A DNA stretch of 64,000 nucleotides from Bolinopsis microptera (GCF_026151205.1 NC_087079.1:17788945-17852944), one strand, 5' to 3'. Shown: positions 47,538-60,100, counted from the stretch's first letter. Translations and numbers: made by a program. Notes: a model not told the origin generated them from the sequence alone.

Positions 47538-50500
47538 ATGTCTTTTGTAATCGGGGCTATGGCAGTGTGCGCCGCTACTGTCGCTCAGTTAACTATCGCT
47601 ATTATGTTACTCGGAGTGGACGCTCAAAGTGAGTACCTAAATGTAAACCTTGTTATTAGTGACTAACTTAATATAAATACATTTGGTTAACTACATTTTC
47701 ACAGATTATTTGCATTTTTAAATTGTGACTCGAAGCGAAATCTTTTAACCATGTTCGGTTCATCAATAAATTATCAATGGTCGAAATATGAACACCATTT
47801 GCAAAACAAACTCCAAATAATTGCATGATTAATACTATTCTCTTTTTCTGACTATTTTCAGGTTCCTCAATTTGTACAGTGTACCTGATATTGTTGGGAG
47901 CTGATTGCATTCTCACCTCACTCAGAATAGCTCAGATGTTGGAAGGTACGTACTTAGTAACACCCTAGTAACACCTTAGTAACACCCTAGTAACACCCTA
48001 GTAACACTGATTGCATTCTCACCTCACTCAGAATAGCTCAGATGTTGGGAGGTACGTACTTAGTAACACCTTAGTAACACCTTAGTAACACCCTAGTAAC
48101 ACTGATTGTATTCTCACCTCACTCAGAATAGCTCAGATGTTGGGCGGTACGTACTTAGTAACACCCTAGTAACACCTTAGTAACACCCTAGTAACACCCT
48201 AGTAACACTGATTGCATTCTCACCTCACTCAGAATAGCTCAGATGTTGGGAGGTACGTACTTAGTAACACCTTAGTAACACCTTAATAACACCCTAGTAA
48301 CACCTTAGTAACACCCTAGTAACACCTTAGTAACACCCTAGTAACACTGATTGCATTCTCACCTCACTCAGAATAGCTCAGATGTTGGGAGGTACGTACT
48401 TAGTTAACACCCTAGTAACACCTTAGTAACACCCTAGTAACACTGATTGCATTCTCACCTCACTCAGAATAGCTCAGATGTTGGGAGGTACGTACTTAGT
48501 AACCCTAGTAACACCTTAGTAACACCCTAGTAACACTGATTGCATTCTCACCTCACTCAGAATAGCTCAGATGTTGGGAGGTACGTACTTAGTAACACCT
48601 TAGTAACACCTTAGTAACACCCTAGTAACACTGATTGCATTCTCACCTCACTCAGAATAGCTCAGATGTTGGGAGGTACGTACTTAGTAACACCTTAGTA
48701 ACACCTTAGTAACACCCTAGTAACACTGATTGCATTCTCACCTCACTCAGAATAGCTCAGATGTTGGGCGGTACGTACTTAGTAACACCTTAGTAACACC
48801 TTAGTAACACCCTAGTAACACCTTAGTAACACAGGATAGCTCAGATGTTGGGCGGTACGGAAGTGTTTGTTTAACATTTAACCTTTTATTTATTTATCTA
48901 CTGTAATTATGATCCCAACACAAACATTGGGATCACATGTCAAAATTAAGGAACTATGGTAACAAATCAGAACCAAGGCAACAAAATTGAAAGTATTTTC
49001 ATTTTCAGATTCAGATTGTCTATGTTACAAGAAGCGTGAGTTATTAATTTTATTTATTTATTTGAATTAATTTTTTGACGATGAAGATATTATACGGAAA
49101 ACGATAGATCAATCCTTTTGAAGAACAGATTTAAATTCTTACTTAGCACTTCAAATGTATGGAAAATATTTCGAATAAGATTCTCAAAATGATAAAACTT
49201 ACTATTAACACCCTCTATTCACTAGTAACACCCTAGTAACACCCTAGTAACACCTTAGTAACACCCTAGTAACACCTTAGTAACACCCTAGTAACACCCT
49301 AGTAACACCCTAGTAACATCCTAGTAACACCCTAGTAACACCCTAGTAACACCCTAGTAACACCTTAGTAACACCCTAGTAACACCCTAGTAACACCTTA
49401 GTAACACCTTAGTAACACCCTAGTAACACCTTAGTAACACCCTAGTAACACCCTAGTAACACCCTAGTAACACCTTAGTAACACCCTAGTAACACCCTAG
49501 TAAACACCCTAGTAACATCCTAGTAACACCCTAGTAACACCTTAGTAACACCCTAGTAACACCTTAGGTAACACCTTAGTAACACCCTAGTAACACCCTA
49601 GTAACACCTTAGTAACACCCTAGTAACACCCTAGTAACACCCTAGTAACACTTAGTAACACCCTAGTAACACCCTAGTAACACCCTAGTAACACCCTAGT
49701 AACACCTTAGTAACACCCTAGTAACACCTTAGTAACACCTTAGTAACACCCTAGTTATTAATACCCTATATTCCTACAGATCACAAGAATGCTAGAACTG
49801 CTATGATAGCGTTATTAATACCCTATAATTCCTACAGATCACAAGAATGCTAGGACTGCTATGATAGCGTTATTAATACCCCATATTCCTACAGATCACA
49901 AGAATGCTAGAACTGCTATGATAGCGTTATTAATACCCCATATTCCTACAGATCACAAGAATGCTAGAACTGCTATGATAGCGTTATTAATACCCTATAT
50001 TCCTACAGATCACAAGAATGCTAGGACTGCTATGATAGCGTTATTAATACCCTATATTCCTACAGATCACAAGAATGCTAGAACTGCTATGATAGCGTTA
50101 TTAATACCCTATATTCCTACAGATCACAAGAATGCTAGAACTGCTATGATAGCGTTATTAATACCCTATATTCCTACAGATCACAAGAATGCTAGAACTG
50201 CTATGATAGCGTTATTAATACCCTATATTCCTACAGATCACAAGAATGCTAGAACTGCTATGATAGCGTTATTAATACCCCATATTCCTACAGATCACAA
50301 GAATGCTAGAACTGCTATGATAGCGTTATTAATACCCTATATTCCTACAGATCACAAGAATGCTAGGACTGCTATGATAGCGTTATTAATACCCTATATT
50401 CCTACAGATCACAAGAATGCTAGAACTGCTATGATAGCGTTATTAATACCCTATATTCCTACAGATCACAAGAATGCTAGAACTGCTATGATAGCGTTAT

Positions 50501-53500
50501 TAATACCCTATATTCCTACAGATCACAAGAATGCTAGGACTGCTATGATAGCGTTATTAATACCCTATATTCCTACAGATCACAAGAATGCTAGAACTGC
50601 TATGATAGCGTTATTAATACCCTATATTCCTACAGATCACAAGAATGCTAGAACTGCTATGTTATTAATACCCTATATTCCTACAGATCACAAGAATGCT
50701 AGAACTGCTATGATAGCGTTATTAATACCCTATATTCCTACAGATCACAAGAATGCTAGAACTGCTATGTTATTAATACCCTATATTCCTACAGATCACA
50801 AGAATGCTAGGACTGCTATGTTATTAATACCCTATATTCCTACAGATCACAAGAATGCTAGAACTGCTATGTTATTAATACCCTATATTCCTACAGATCA
50901 CAAGAATGCTAGAACTGCTATGTTATTAATACCCTATATTCCTACAGATCACAAGAATGCTAGGACTGCTATGATAGTTCTGGGTCTCCTCTCATGTACG
51001 TATTTAATTACTTACATATTTACAAGATACAAATACTGGTCTTATTTCATATTCAACTAACAAGATAAAATCAGCAAGTTTGTCTTCTTTATACCACTGA
51101 ATATATTATAGTACTAGTGTAACCCGTGCCTACGGCCGGGACTTCACTATCGCAGTTGAAATCCAAAAGTATAAACCCGCCGCGCGTATTATAATCGAAG
51201 ACACGCATTACATTTTCGAAGTTAAAACAGTGCGAAAGTATGAAGTCGCTCAGTCCAAACAGGCCGCAATTTAATTCAGAGTGCCCCTCACGTATCTAAT
51301 AGTAATACTTGATAGGCAATCTTGAGGTCCAATGCCAAATTACCTAATTATATAGCAACTCTGTTATGAGGGGAGAGAGAGAGAGCGAGAGTGGGAGAGA
51401 GGGAGAGTACGTGAGACACTTTAGTATCACATTTGGGTCACAAAATGATCAATTAAACCACTTACCACCGACTGATTTAAAAATCCTTAATCATTTGGCT
51501 TCATCAGAGTTTTGTCGAAACTATACCGAAAAAACCAGTCCCATAACTCTTACCGTTTTCTTAATTAAGCCGTTCGGAAATTTCCCACGAACCCACACAC
51601 TTTTTGGGATTATTAGTATAGATTACTATAACTTGGTTTTTCTGATTAACTGATTTTAAAATCCACTTAAATCTCTGGATATTACCACACAATTGAGCTA
51701 GTCTAACTAATTAACTAATTAACTAATTACCAGCAATAGGAACGCTAGGAGTGGTAGTCTAACTAAATAACTAATTAACTAATTAACTAATTACCAGCAA
51801 TAGGAACGCTAGGAGTGGTAGTCTAACTAATTAACTAATTAACTAATTAACTAATTAACTAATTACCAGCAATAGGAACGCTAGGAGTGGTAGTCTAACT
51901 AAATAACTAATTAACTAATTAACTAATTACCAGCAATAGGAACGCTAGGAGTGGTAGTCTAACTAAATAACTAATTAACTAATTAACTAATTACCAGCAA
52001 TAGGAACGCTAGGAGTGGTAGTCTAACTAAATAACTAATTAACTAATTACCAGCAATAGGAACGCTAGGAGTGGTAGTCTAACTAATTAACTAATTAACT
52101 AATTACCAGCAATAGGAACGCTAGGAGTGGTAGGGTAACTAATTAACTAATTAACTAATTAACTAATTACCAGCAATAGGAACGCTAGGAGTGGTAGTCT
52201 AACTAATTAACTAATTAACTAATTAACTAATTAACTAATTACCAGCAATAGGAACGCTAGGAGTGGTAGTCTAACTAATTAACTAATTAACTAATTAACT
52301 AATTAACTAATTACCAGCAATACGAACGCTAGGAGTGGTAGGGAAGCAGATAACTAATTAACTAATTACCAGCAAAAGGAACGCTAGGAGTGGTAGTCTA
52401 ACTAATTAACTAATTAACTAATTACCAGCAATAGGAACGCTAGGAGTGGTAGTCTAACTAAATAACTAATTAACTAATTAACTAATTACCAGCAATAGGA
52501 ACGCTAGGAGTGGTAGTCTAACTAATTAACTAATTAACTAATTAACTAATTAACTAATTACCAGCAATAGGAACGCTAGGAGTGGTAGTCTAACTAAATA
52601 ACTAATTAACTAATTAACTAATTACCAGCAATAGGAACGCTAGGAGTGGTAGTCTAACTAAATAACTAATTAACTAATTAACTAATTACCAGCAATAGGA
52701 ACGCTAGGAGTGGTAGTCTAACTAAATAACTAATTAACTAATTACCAGCAATAGGAACGCTAGGAGTGGTAGTCTAACTAATTAACTAATTAACTAATTA
52801 CCAGCAATAGGAACGCTAGGAGTGGTAGGGTAACTAATTAACTAATTAACTAATTAACTAATTACCAGCAATAGGAACGCTAGGAGTGGTAGTCTAACTA
52901 ATTAACTAATTAACTAATTAACTAATTACCAGCAATAGGAACGCTAGGAGTGGTAGTCTAACTAATTAACTAATTAACTAATTAACTAATTACCAGCAAT
53001 AGGAACGCTAGGAGTGGTAGGGAAGCAGATAACTAATTAACTAATTACCAGCAATAGGAACGCTAGGAGTGGTAGTCTAACTAATTAACTAATTAACTAA
53101 TTACCAGCAATAGGAACGCTAGGAGTGGTAGGGAAGCAGATAAAGGACCTGGACCCGGTGTTAAACTACGTGCAAATGTTAAAGAAGATGGGATGGGAAG
53201 AGAGCGAGATGTACCACAAGGAGCCCATAGACCAGCCCTACGCTGTAATAGTACTGGGAGTAATAGCACTAATAGGGCACCTGCTCAATACCTTTGTGGC
53301 ATGTTGTCCTGGCAACCAACAAGCTGTCAGGCACAGCAACAAGCACAAGAAAGTGTGCCGGGCAGGGGGACTGATAGCTACGGTAAGTCTGAGGAGCGGG
53401 GTAGTAGCAAGTAGAGCTCAGATAGATGATGTATTAGCTGAACAAGCTTTAAAGACAGGAGCAGCTGATGAAACCACCAAAACACACCACCGTATATTAC

Positions 53501-53520
53501 CGGACCCTTGCGTTCCTTGA
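47538..53520 (+). CDS. Tetraspan gene B, right copy with exploded introns
   Basis: Exons 47538-47628, 47862-47945, 49009-49035 (27 nt), 50948-50995, 53108-53520 (TGA), all phase 1; 220 residues. The protein is nearly the same as the left copy (for example MGWEESEMYHKEP against MGWEEREMYHKEP). The gene spans 6.0 kb against 2.0 kb on the left because three introns have filled with tandem copies of their own exon borders: exon 2 with its donor (48,000-48,850), acceptor with exon 4 (49,769-50,947) and acceptor with exon 5 (51,706-53,107). Which of the duplicated sites are spliced cannot be told from sequence; the coordinates given use the copies contiguous with the full exons. Confidence 0.78.
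47946..48850 (+). repeat. Repeated exon-2 end plus donor of gene B
   Basis: Eight further copies plus a partial copy of the last about 40 nt of exon 2 (GATTGCATTCTCACCTCACT...ATGTTGGGAG) each followed by the donor GTACGTACTTAG and several 11-nt TAACACCCTAG units. The left arm has one full copy. Confidence 0.95.
49223..49757 (+). repeat. 11-nt TAACACCCTAG array in gene B intron 3
   Basis: About 48 copies of TAACACCCTAG/TAACACCTTAG. The left arm has about seven copies (29,381-29,457). Confidence 0.95.
49769..50947 (+). repeat. 57-nt array copying acceptor and start of gene B exon 4
   Basis: About 21 copies of TTCCTACAG followed by ATCACAAGAATGCTAG, ACTGCTATGATAG and CGTTATTAATACCC. Late copies lack 9 nt (48-nt form). 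Each copy carries the CAG acceptor and the first 30 nt of exon 4. Both unit lengths are multiples of three and no stop occurs, so an open frame of 399 codons (49,861-51,060) runs through the array in the same reading frame as the true exon. The left arm has two copies. Confidence 0.95.
51112..51630. mobile_element. About 520-bp GC-richer element; deleted derivative in left arm
   Basis: Begins CTAGTGTAACCCGTGCCTAC and ends GGGATTATTAGTATAGATTAC. The left arm keeps both ends (about 29,038-29,125) but lacks 424 bp (51,153-51,576) with a TCG microhomology at the join. A similar start, CTAGTGTAACCGTGCC, occurs at 4,619-4,634. Probably a dispersed repeat of unknown class. The open frame at 51,366-51,653 is not convincing as a gene. 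Confidence 0.55.
51706..53107 (+). repeat. Array copying acceptor and start of gene B exon 5
   Basis: About 22 copies of ATTACCAG followed by CAATAGGAACGCTAGGAGTG and GTAG, then TCTAACTAA and a variable number of TTAACTAA units. Two copies (about 52,340 and 53,020) extend further into the exon (GGGAAGCAGATAA). The left arm has one copy. The real exon 5 follows at 53,108. Confidence 0.95.
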
Positions 53521-53660
53521 TTTGGGTAAAATAACTTCGCTTGTGAGTTAGTGATGATGAAAGATACTGTTACTATACTACTACTAATACTGTTCTACTG
53601 TATAAACTATAAAGTGTAAAATCCGGATTGGAGTATTATTTATGAGTCGCATTGTTGTAA

Positions 53661-53809
53661 TGTATTCTGTGTAAAATTATCTTTATCCCTGTTGTTATAC
53701 GATGAATACGATGTAGTTACATTGAAACGTCGAGTAAACTCCTTTCCCTAATAAGAGCATTTTCACTTGTCGCAACAACCGGGATAAAGATAATTTTACA
53801 CAGAATACA
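53661..53809. mobile_element. 149-bp terminal-inverted-repeat MITE, right copy
   Basis: Mirror of 28,186-28,334, same length and ends, in the convergent 3' region between gene B and the spectrin gene. Confidence 0.75.
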
Positions 53810-54148
53810 CTGTATAATGTTGTTACTTGAGATGCTCGTGAATATCTCGTGAAGTATGCTATTACGTTTGTAATATAAAGACAGTTATTTGACTTACTAA
53901 ATAGTTACTGGAGTTGTTTATTAAGTTCTAAGAATTGTTACACAAATTATCAATACATGTGTTAATCTTCGTTAACGCAGCCTTCTACTGTGTTATTGTA
54001 AGTATAGGTGCAGGTCGTTTCCAGGGATACCAACTTAATTTTGTTTAAATTAAATTGTGTATACTGCTCAAAAGCCCTTATGGGTGGCCTTCTGGTCTTT
54101 GAAACAAACATATTTTTATAAAATTAATAACCGATCCTGTTTCGTTTT

Positions 54149-57100
54149 TTATTCCTGTTTATCACTCGTCTCATACATCAAATTGTAGGACTAGGAGTGA
54201 ATGTTAAATAAAATCTATAATTAACACTAAACTTAAAAATGAAGTAGTAATTTACATTTTGTAAATTTACTGTAAACTTACTCTGTCTGATATAGGAAGA
54301 GAAGTGTTGCTCAGTGCTGATAACACGTGATTTGCTATCACACCAAGTTCAGTAGTCAGCTCAGAGTACAGAGCAGTGCACAGTTTAACATCCCTCAGGT
54401 GCCCGTCTAGATCACCCTGTAGTAGTGGGTATTAGTGTCATGACGTCACGTTATGTTGTGATGACGTCACGTTATGTTGTGATGACGTCACGTTATGTTG
54501 TGATGACGTCACGTTATGTTGTGATGACGTCACGTTATGTTGTGATGACGTCACGTTATGTTGTGATGACGTCACGTTATGTTGTGATGACGTCACGTTA
54601 TGTTGTGATGACGTCACGTTATGTTGTGATGACGTCACGTTATGTTGTGATGACGTCACGTTATGTTGTGATGACGTCACGTTATGTTGTGATGACGTCA
54701 CGTTATGTTGTGATGACGTCATGTTATGTTGTGATGACGTCACGTTATGTTGTGATGACGTCACGTTATGTTGTGATGACGTCACGTTATGTTGTGATAA
54801 CGTCACGTTATGTTGTGATGACGTCACGTTATGTTGTGATGAAGTCACGTTATGTTGTGATGACGTCACGTGGTGTGAAGATGACGTCACGTTATGTTGT
54901 GATGACGTCACGTTATGTTGTGATGACGTCACGTTATGTTGTGATGAAGTCACGTTATGTTGTGATGACGTTACGTTATGTTGTGATGACGTCACGTTAT
55001 GTTGTGATGACGTCACGTTATGTTGTGATGAAGTCACGTGGTGTAAAGATGACGTGACGTTATGTTGTGATGACGTCACGTTATGTTGTGATGACGTCAC
55101 GTGTTAAGATATCACGTACCTGATATTTAGAGAGGAGTTCCAGTAGGAGCTGGCACTTAGCTCTACACTTGCTGCTAGTAGTTCCCAGTGATATCTCCAG
55201 CCCACAACTACACACACTGTCCTCTAGTTGTAGTTGCCCGCACTCCTTCTCTAGCGAGCCCACCTGGTATTAGTGTAGGAGTAACAGAGGCATGTTGTAT
55301 ACTTTAAAAACCACAAATCTCTGAAAAAATACAAGTATTGACAATTTGCTGTCCTCTTCATCTGCTTGAAAGTAAAGTAAGGTAAGCCTCAATGTAAAAC
55401 TAACCAGCTGTAGGGAGGCGGTGATCTGGTCGTGTAGTCCCGGTAACCCGGTTATAAAGCTCTTATCATAGCCTTCACTACGCAACAATAACTCCAGCTC
55501 CTTCAGCATAGTGTCAAACTGTGACATCATGACCTCGTGACCACGAAGTGATGCTTGAAGGTCTTGCAAGTGGCGACATCGCTCTGATTTACGTGTGATC
55601 TGAAGTGCAATTAAAGTTAACGTATTATTAATTATCCAATATTTCTAGTAGTCAAATATGATAATATTAATAAGACTTCTAGATGAGTAGCCCTGATTTA
55701 GCTTCTAGTCACGTCACACGACAACTAATGACGTCACGTGACATAGAGTTACCTTATCAGAGAGCTGAGCCCATCGACCGTTACAAGTCTCAAACTGGGA
55801 GGAAATGAACTGCTCGTAACTAGAATCTAGTGATCCCATCAATTGGTGAGAGAGTTGTCGAGTAGACTGTATTTCTGCTGACTGGAGAAAAAGGAGGTTA
55901 ACAACACGTTACCTTAACAACACATAACCACAACAATATGTTTCTATATGAACACATAACCATAGCAACATGTTCTAACAACAACACATAACCATAACAA
56001 CACATAACCACACAGTTGTGATATACCTGAGTGTTAAGTTGGTCGATGTAACCATGGTAGAGTTGCACATGTCTAGTGTACTGATCCCCTTCTTCAGGTT
56101 GGTGTGTACTCTCTCTTCTACTCAACCCTTCTAACCAGGTTGTGATAGTGTTAGTGTGGTCCTGTAGGTTGAGGAGTCCCTCTAGTGCTATGTTAACTTC
56201 ACTGTATCTACTTCTCACTTCCTCGTCTAGCTTCTCCCACAACGTGTGTAGTATTGTCAGATCACTCCTGTAGTGATATCAGGTCTTATTTGTCACGTGA
56301 CGTATAAGCAACACAACCAAACAGTAGAAACCCGTGGTATTTGATGACGTCACGAGATATATGATGACGTCACGTGGTATCTGATGACGTCAGTTTACTG
56401 TATACTCACGTGAGTTGTTTTGCAGCAGAGGGAGAGAGATGTATCAGTAGGTCTCTTCCGTACGCTATAACATTGTCTAGTTTCAGTTTCAGCACGCTCA
56501 GCTCGTCTACTCTAGTCTTGTACCTGTCACGTATAGTATATAGTATATACTTATATATAGGCAGTATATAGTATAGTCACGTGGTTTCATAACGCAACCG
56601 AACTGTTGAGACCCCAAAGATGATAACATTCTTAATTAAAAAGGAGTGATCTCTAAGTACAATTCTAACGTGTTATATATGTTCTGGGAGCGTTGTAAGC
56701 TTCCTAAAGAGTCTGCTGTGTTACTTTCTTCACTGGGCCCGTCATTTAGAGCTGTCTGTAGCCATGCCCCTGTGAGTTGTAATTAATGTTAGAAGACTAT
56801 ATTTTATACTTGCACATGTCAAAAGGTGAAGGATAATTTTCTTCCGTGTCTTTTTATATATACACGCCAATCATTGTCCCGCAATAACACGAGGTAATGC
56901 GCATTAAAACGTGCTAACCCGCAATAACACGTGGTAACACGCGATAACACGTGGTAACGCGCGATAACACGTGGTAACGCGCATTGAAACGTGCTTACCC
57001 GCAATAACACGTTATAACGCGCGATAAAACGTGCTAACCCGCAATAACACGTGGTAACGCGCAATAACACGTGATATTCAGCTCACCTAGCTCATTGTAG

Positions 57101-60100
57101 TCCTGACGGAACTTGAGGAATTTGTTACTCTCCACCTCCAAATAGTTTGACTTCTCACCCACACGGGCTGATAAACTGAAGTATGTTGCTTGATAATATT
57201 GGGGAGTTGTACGGGGTCCGGACTCTACGGCGAGTCTCGCGTCGTAGAGTCCCGGACACAAACCTGTAACTTTTACGAACAAGTCATTGGCGGTCTCACA
57301 ACAAGCAGACAGTTTGGACGGCTTATTGCATAAGACAAGTAGTTGTGGTTTATTTATTAAACAATCCATTGTTATATATATATACATATATATACACATA
57401 ATACATTGAAACAACAGATTGGTACTCTCTGAATGTGAATAAGCTTACTTGATGTTGAAGTAAGAAAAGAGAAAAGTTCACTTTACAAGCAAGTGTTATA
57501 GTCAATCAACAAGGATCGTATCAGCTAACTACTTCAAAACAAGTTACTTAATTATTTACAAAACAAGCGTGTAGGAAAATGTTAATAGTAGTTACATACA
57601 CGTGGTCACTTAGAAAAAGTAAATAGTGACTAATGTGACTGTACAATATGCATAAAACGAGGGATGCTCTAATATTATGCGTATTGTGCGAGAGGGAGAC
57701 TTTTAAGCGAACACATCCTAGTATGTAGACAGCAGACAGACAGACAGCAGACAGACATCATGTAGACAACTTATAGATTATAACTATACAGACAGTGCGC
57801 AGTGCCACTGATTATATGATTAAATTTGACCCTTTGGTTACCCCAAAATTTGGGGCCCTAATCACTAATGCCCTCTGCAATTAAATTACTCATACAAATA
57901 AAAGGGAGCGTAAATATCAGTGAGACTAAGGTTCAACACAATAATTAAAAGATTAAAAAAGATGCTGAATCAACAGTAGCACTAGTTTGCGACTAACTTG
58001 TTGAAGTTGTCTCTAAGCTAAGTTTGACTCTGTACTAACTTGTTGAAGTTGTCTCTAAGCTAAGTTTGGCTCTGTACTAACTTGTTGAAGTTGTCTCTAA
58101 GCTACGTTTGGCTCTGTACTAACTTGTTGAAGTTGTCTCTAAGCTAAGTTTGACTCTGTACTAACTTGTTGAAGTTGTCTCTAAGCTAAGTTTGACTCTG
58201 TACTAACTTGTTGAAGTTGTCTCTAAGCTAAGTTTGACTCTGTACTAACTTGTTGAAGTTGTCCCGTAAGTTCTGAGAGTTGTGGGTTTGTCCGGGTAGT
58301 ATCTGATCTAGCTTCCCTGCGAACTGTTCTACACTGGTAATATCCTCTCCTATCGTGCGTAACTCACTCTGCAGATCCTGCAATAACATGGAACTGTTAC
58401 TTTCTAAACTATTAATATATTTTTATAATCTTTTTAAATTTCACCATCAAAACTATAATAATAATACTTGTAATAAGTCCTAAACAGAATTATATTGTCA
58501 AGTTATTGCGGCAGTATCCTCATTACAGTATCGGCGAGTACGAAGAAAAGCTTTTAACTAAATTATAGCTTTGAAACCTTGGCAACACTTCCAAACCGCC
58601 CAAAACTAACTTCACGATGAATAAGGACTCCTTATAATTAAGGAGGTAATAAACCCTCCTAACTCCACTAACTGACAACCCTCCACCTACAACCTACTCA
58701 CATCCCAGCAGCACCCTCAGTAGAATCGACAAACAGATCGTACCTTCTCTAATGAAGCAGCTGACTCAGCAGAGGAAGATGTCTGTCTAGTCTGTTTCGT
58801 GCTGGAGACTGCACTTTTAGTAGAGGTTTTAGTAGCTGCAGAGTTCTGCCTCATCTTAGAGTTAGCTGCAGAGTTAGTAGCTACACTTTGGTCACTGCTA
58901 GTTGTCATAAAATCTCCCATAGTTGTCATGGTGCTGCTCTTCGTTGCCAGGGTGCTGCTCTTCGTTGCCAGGGTGCTGCTCTTCGTTGCCAGGGTGCTGC
59001 TTTTTGTTGCCATGGTGCTGCTCTTCGTTGTCATGGTGCTGCTCTTCGTTGTCATGGACGTTACCTCTGCTCCACTCATAATGTCACTGTGTGTTTTAAC
59101 AGACTGCAGATGCTGACTGAGCTGTAAGGACATCAAATCACGTGATAAGAGTCTGCCATGTTTGAGAGTGGGCACTAAGAAGGGTTATTATGTGAAGAAA
59201 AAAAGACAAGATCCGACATCAAACAGAAGGATAATCCGACATAAAGCGACTGCGATGATAATTATAAGACGAATCAACTAAATCTGTGCCCTCCTCAGAC
59301 TGAGTAGGTATAATGAAGGTAGGTAGCCAGGAAGGAAGGACCCAATTATTTCCAACACCCCGCTCCGATAATAATTGGGTGTACTAGGGTACTACTAAGG
59401 GCTAACTAGTCGACTGTGAGGAAGATGGTAAGACACGGATAATCACCCCCTTTTTAAAACTAATTATTTAATTTTGAGAATAGGACTGTGAACACCTAAT
59501 TTGAGAACAATTAGCAGCGGAACCCTAAACTATTCTTGTAAAAGTTGTAAACAACGCAAAATGTTCAGAGATACGAGATATTGTATATCGGCAACTGATT
59601 AAGTAATGTCAATAGAATACCACATTAAGGTAGCTACCAGAGCGTGAAGCTGTCTGTAACAGCAGCAAGGCGAGCTAATCATGTAAAATATTATTATTTA
59701 TGACAAGCTTACTTAGCAATAGTAGAGGTATTAATAGCAAGCATGGTTAATTGGACACTCGCATAGTTCTTAAATAACTTTAAAGACTGTAAATGGGTTT
59801 TTACATAATATTAGCTGCAGGGTTTTAACAGAATTCATAGTCGGGAAGGCCAAATGATACTGCCAGACAGGACATTTGGTGACTTTGATAAAACACGTCC
59901 CCATAAAATTAAATTCGGCATTACGTAGATACACGTGATATGTCGTCACTAAACGTGGTACTAACCTTTGCCGGCCTGGTTGTCAGGAAGTTGACTGGAA
60001 GCTGAAAGTCTCTACTGATAAGGATTTTAGGGTAAATATATCTGTTCTCATCCTCCCCACATGCAATGTTGTAGCTATTACTACGACTCCGCGACGACAT

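Noticed and set aside
51366..51653. A 95-codon frame as a possible gene or transposase fragment
   Set aside because: It overlaps the dispersed element, starts in a GA-rich repeat, has no recognisable motif and is missing from the left arm.
54425..55107. Frames of 128-220 codons on both strands (VMTSRYV and NVTSSQH repeats)
   Set aside because: The CRE-bearing unit is 21 nt, so any frame without a stop stays open on both strands; the left-arm equivalent is short and lies between two well-supported exons.
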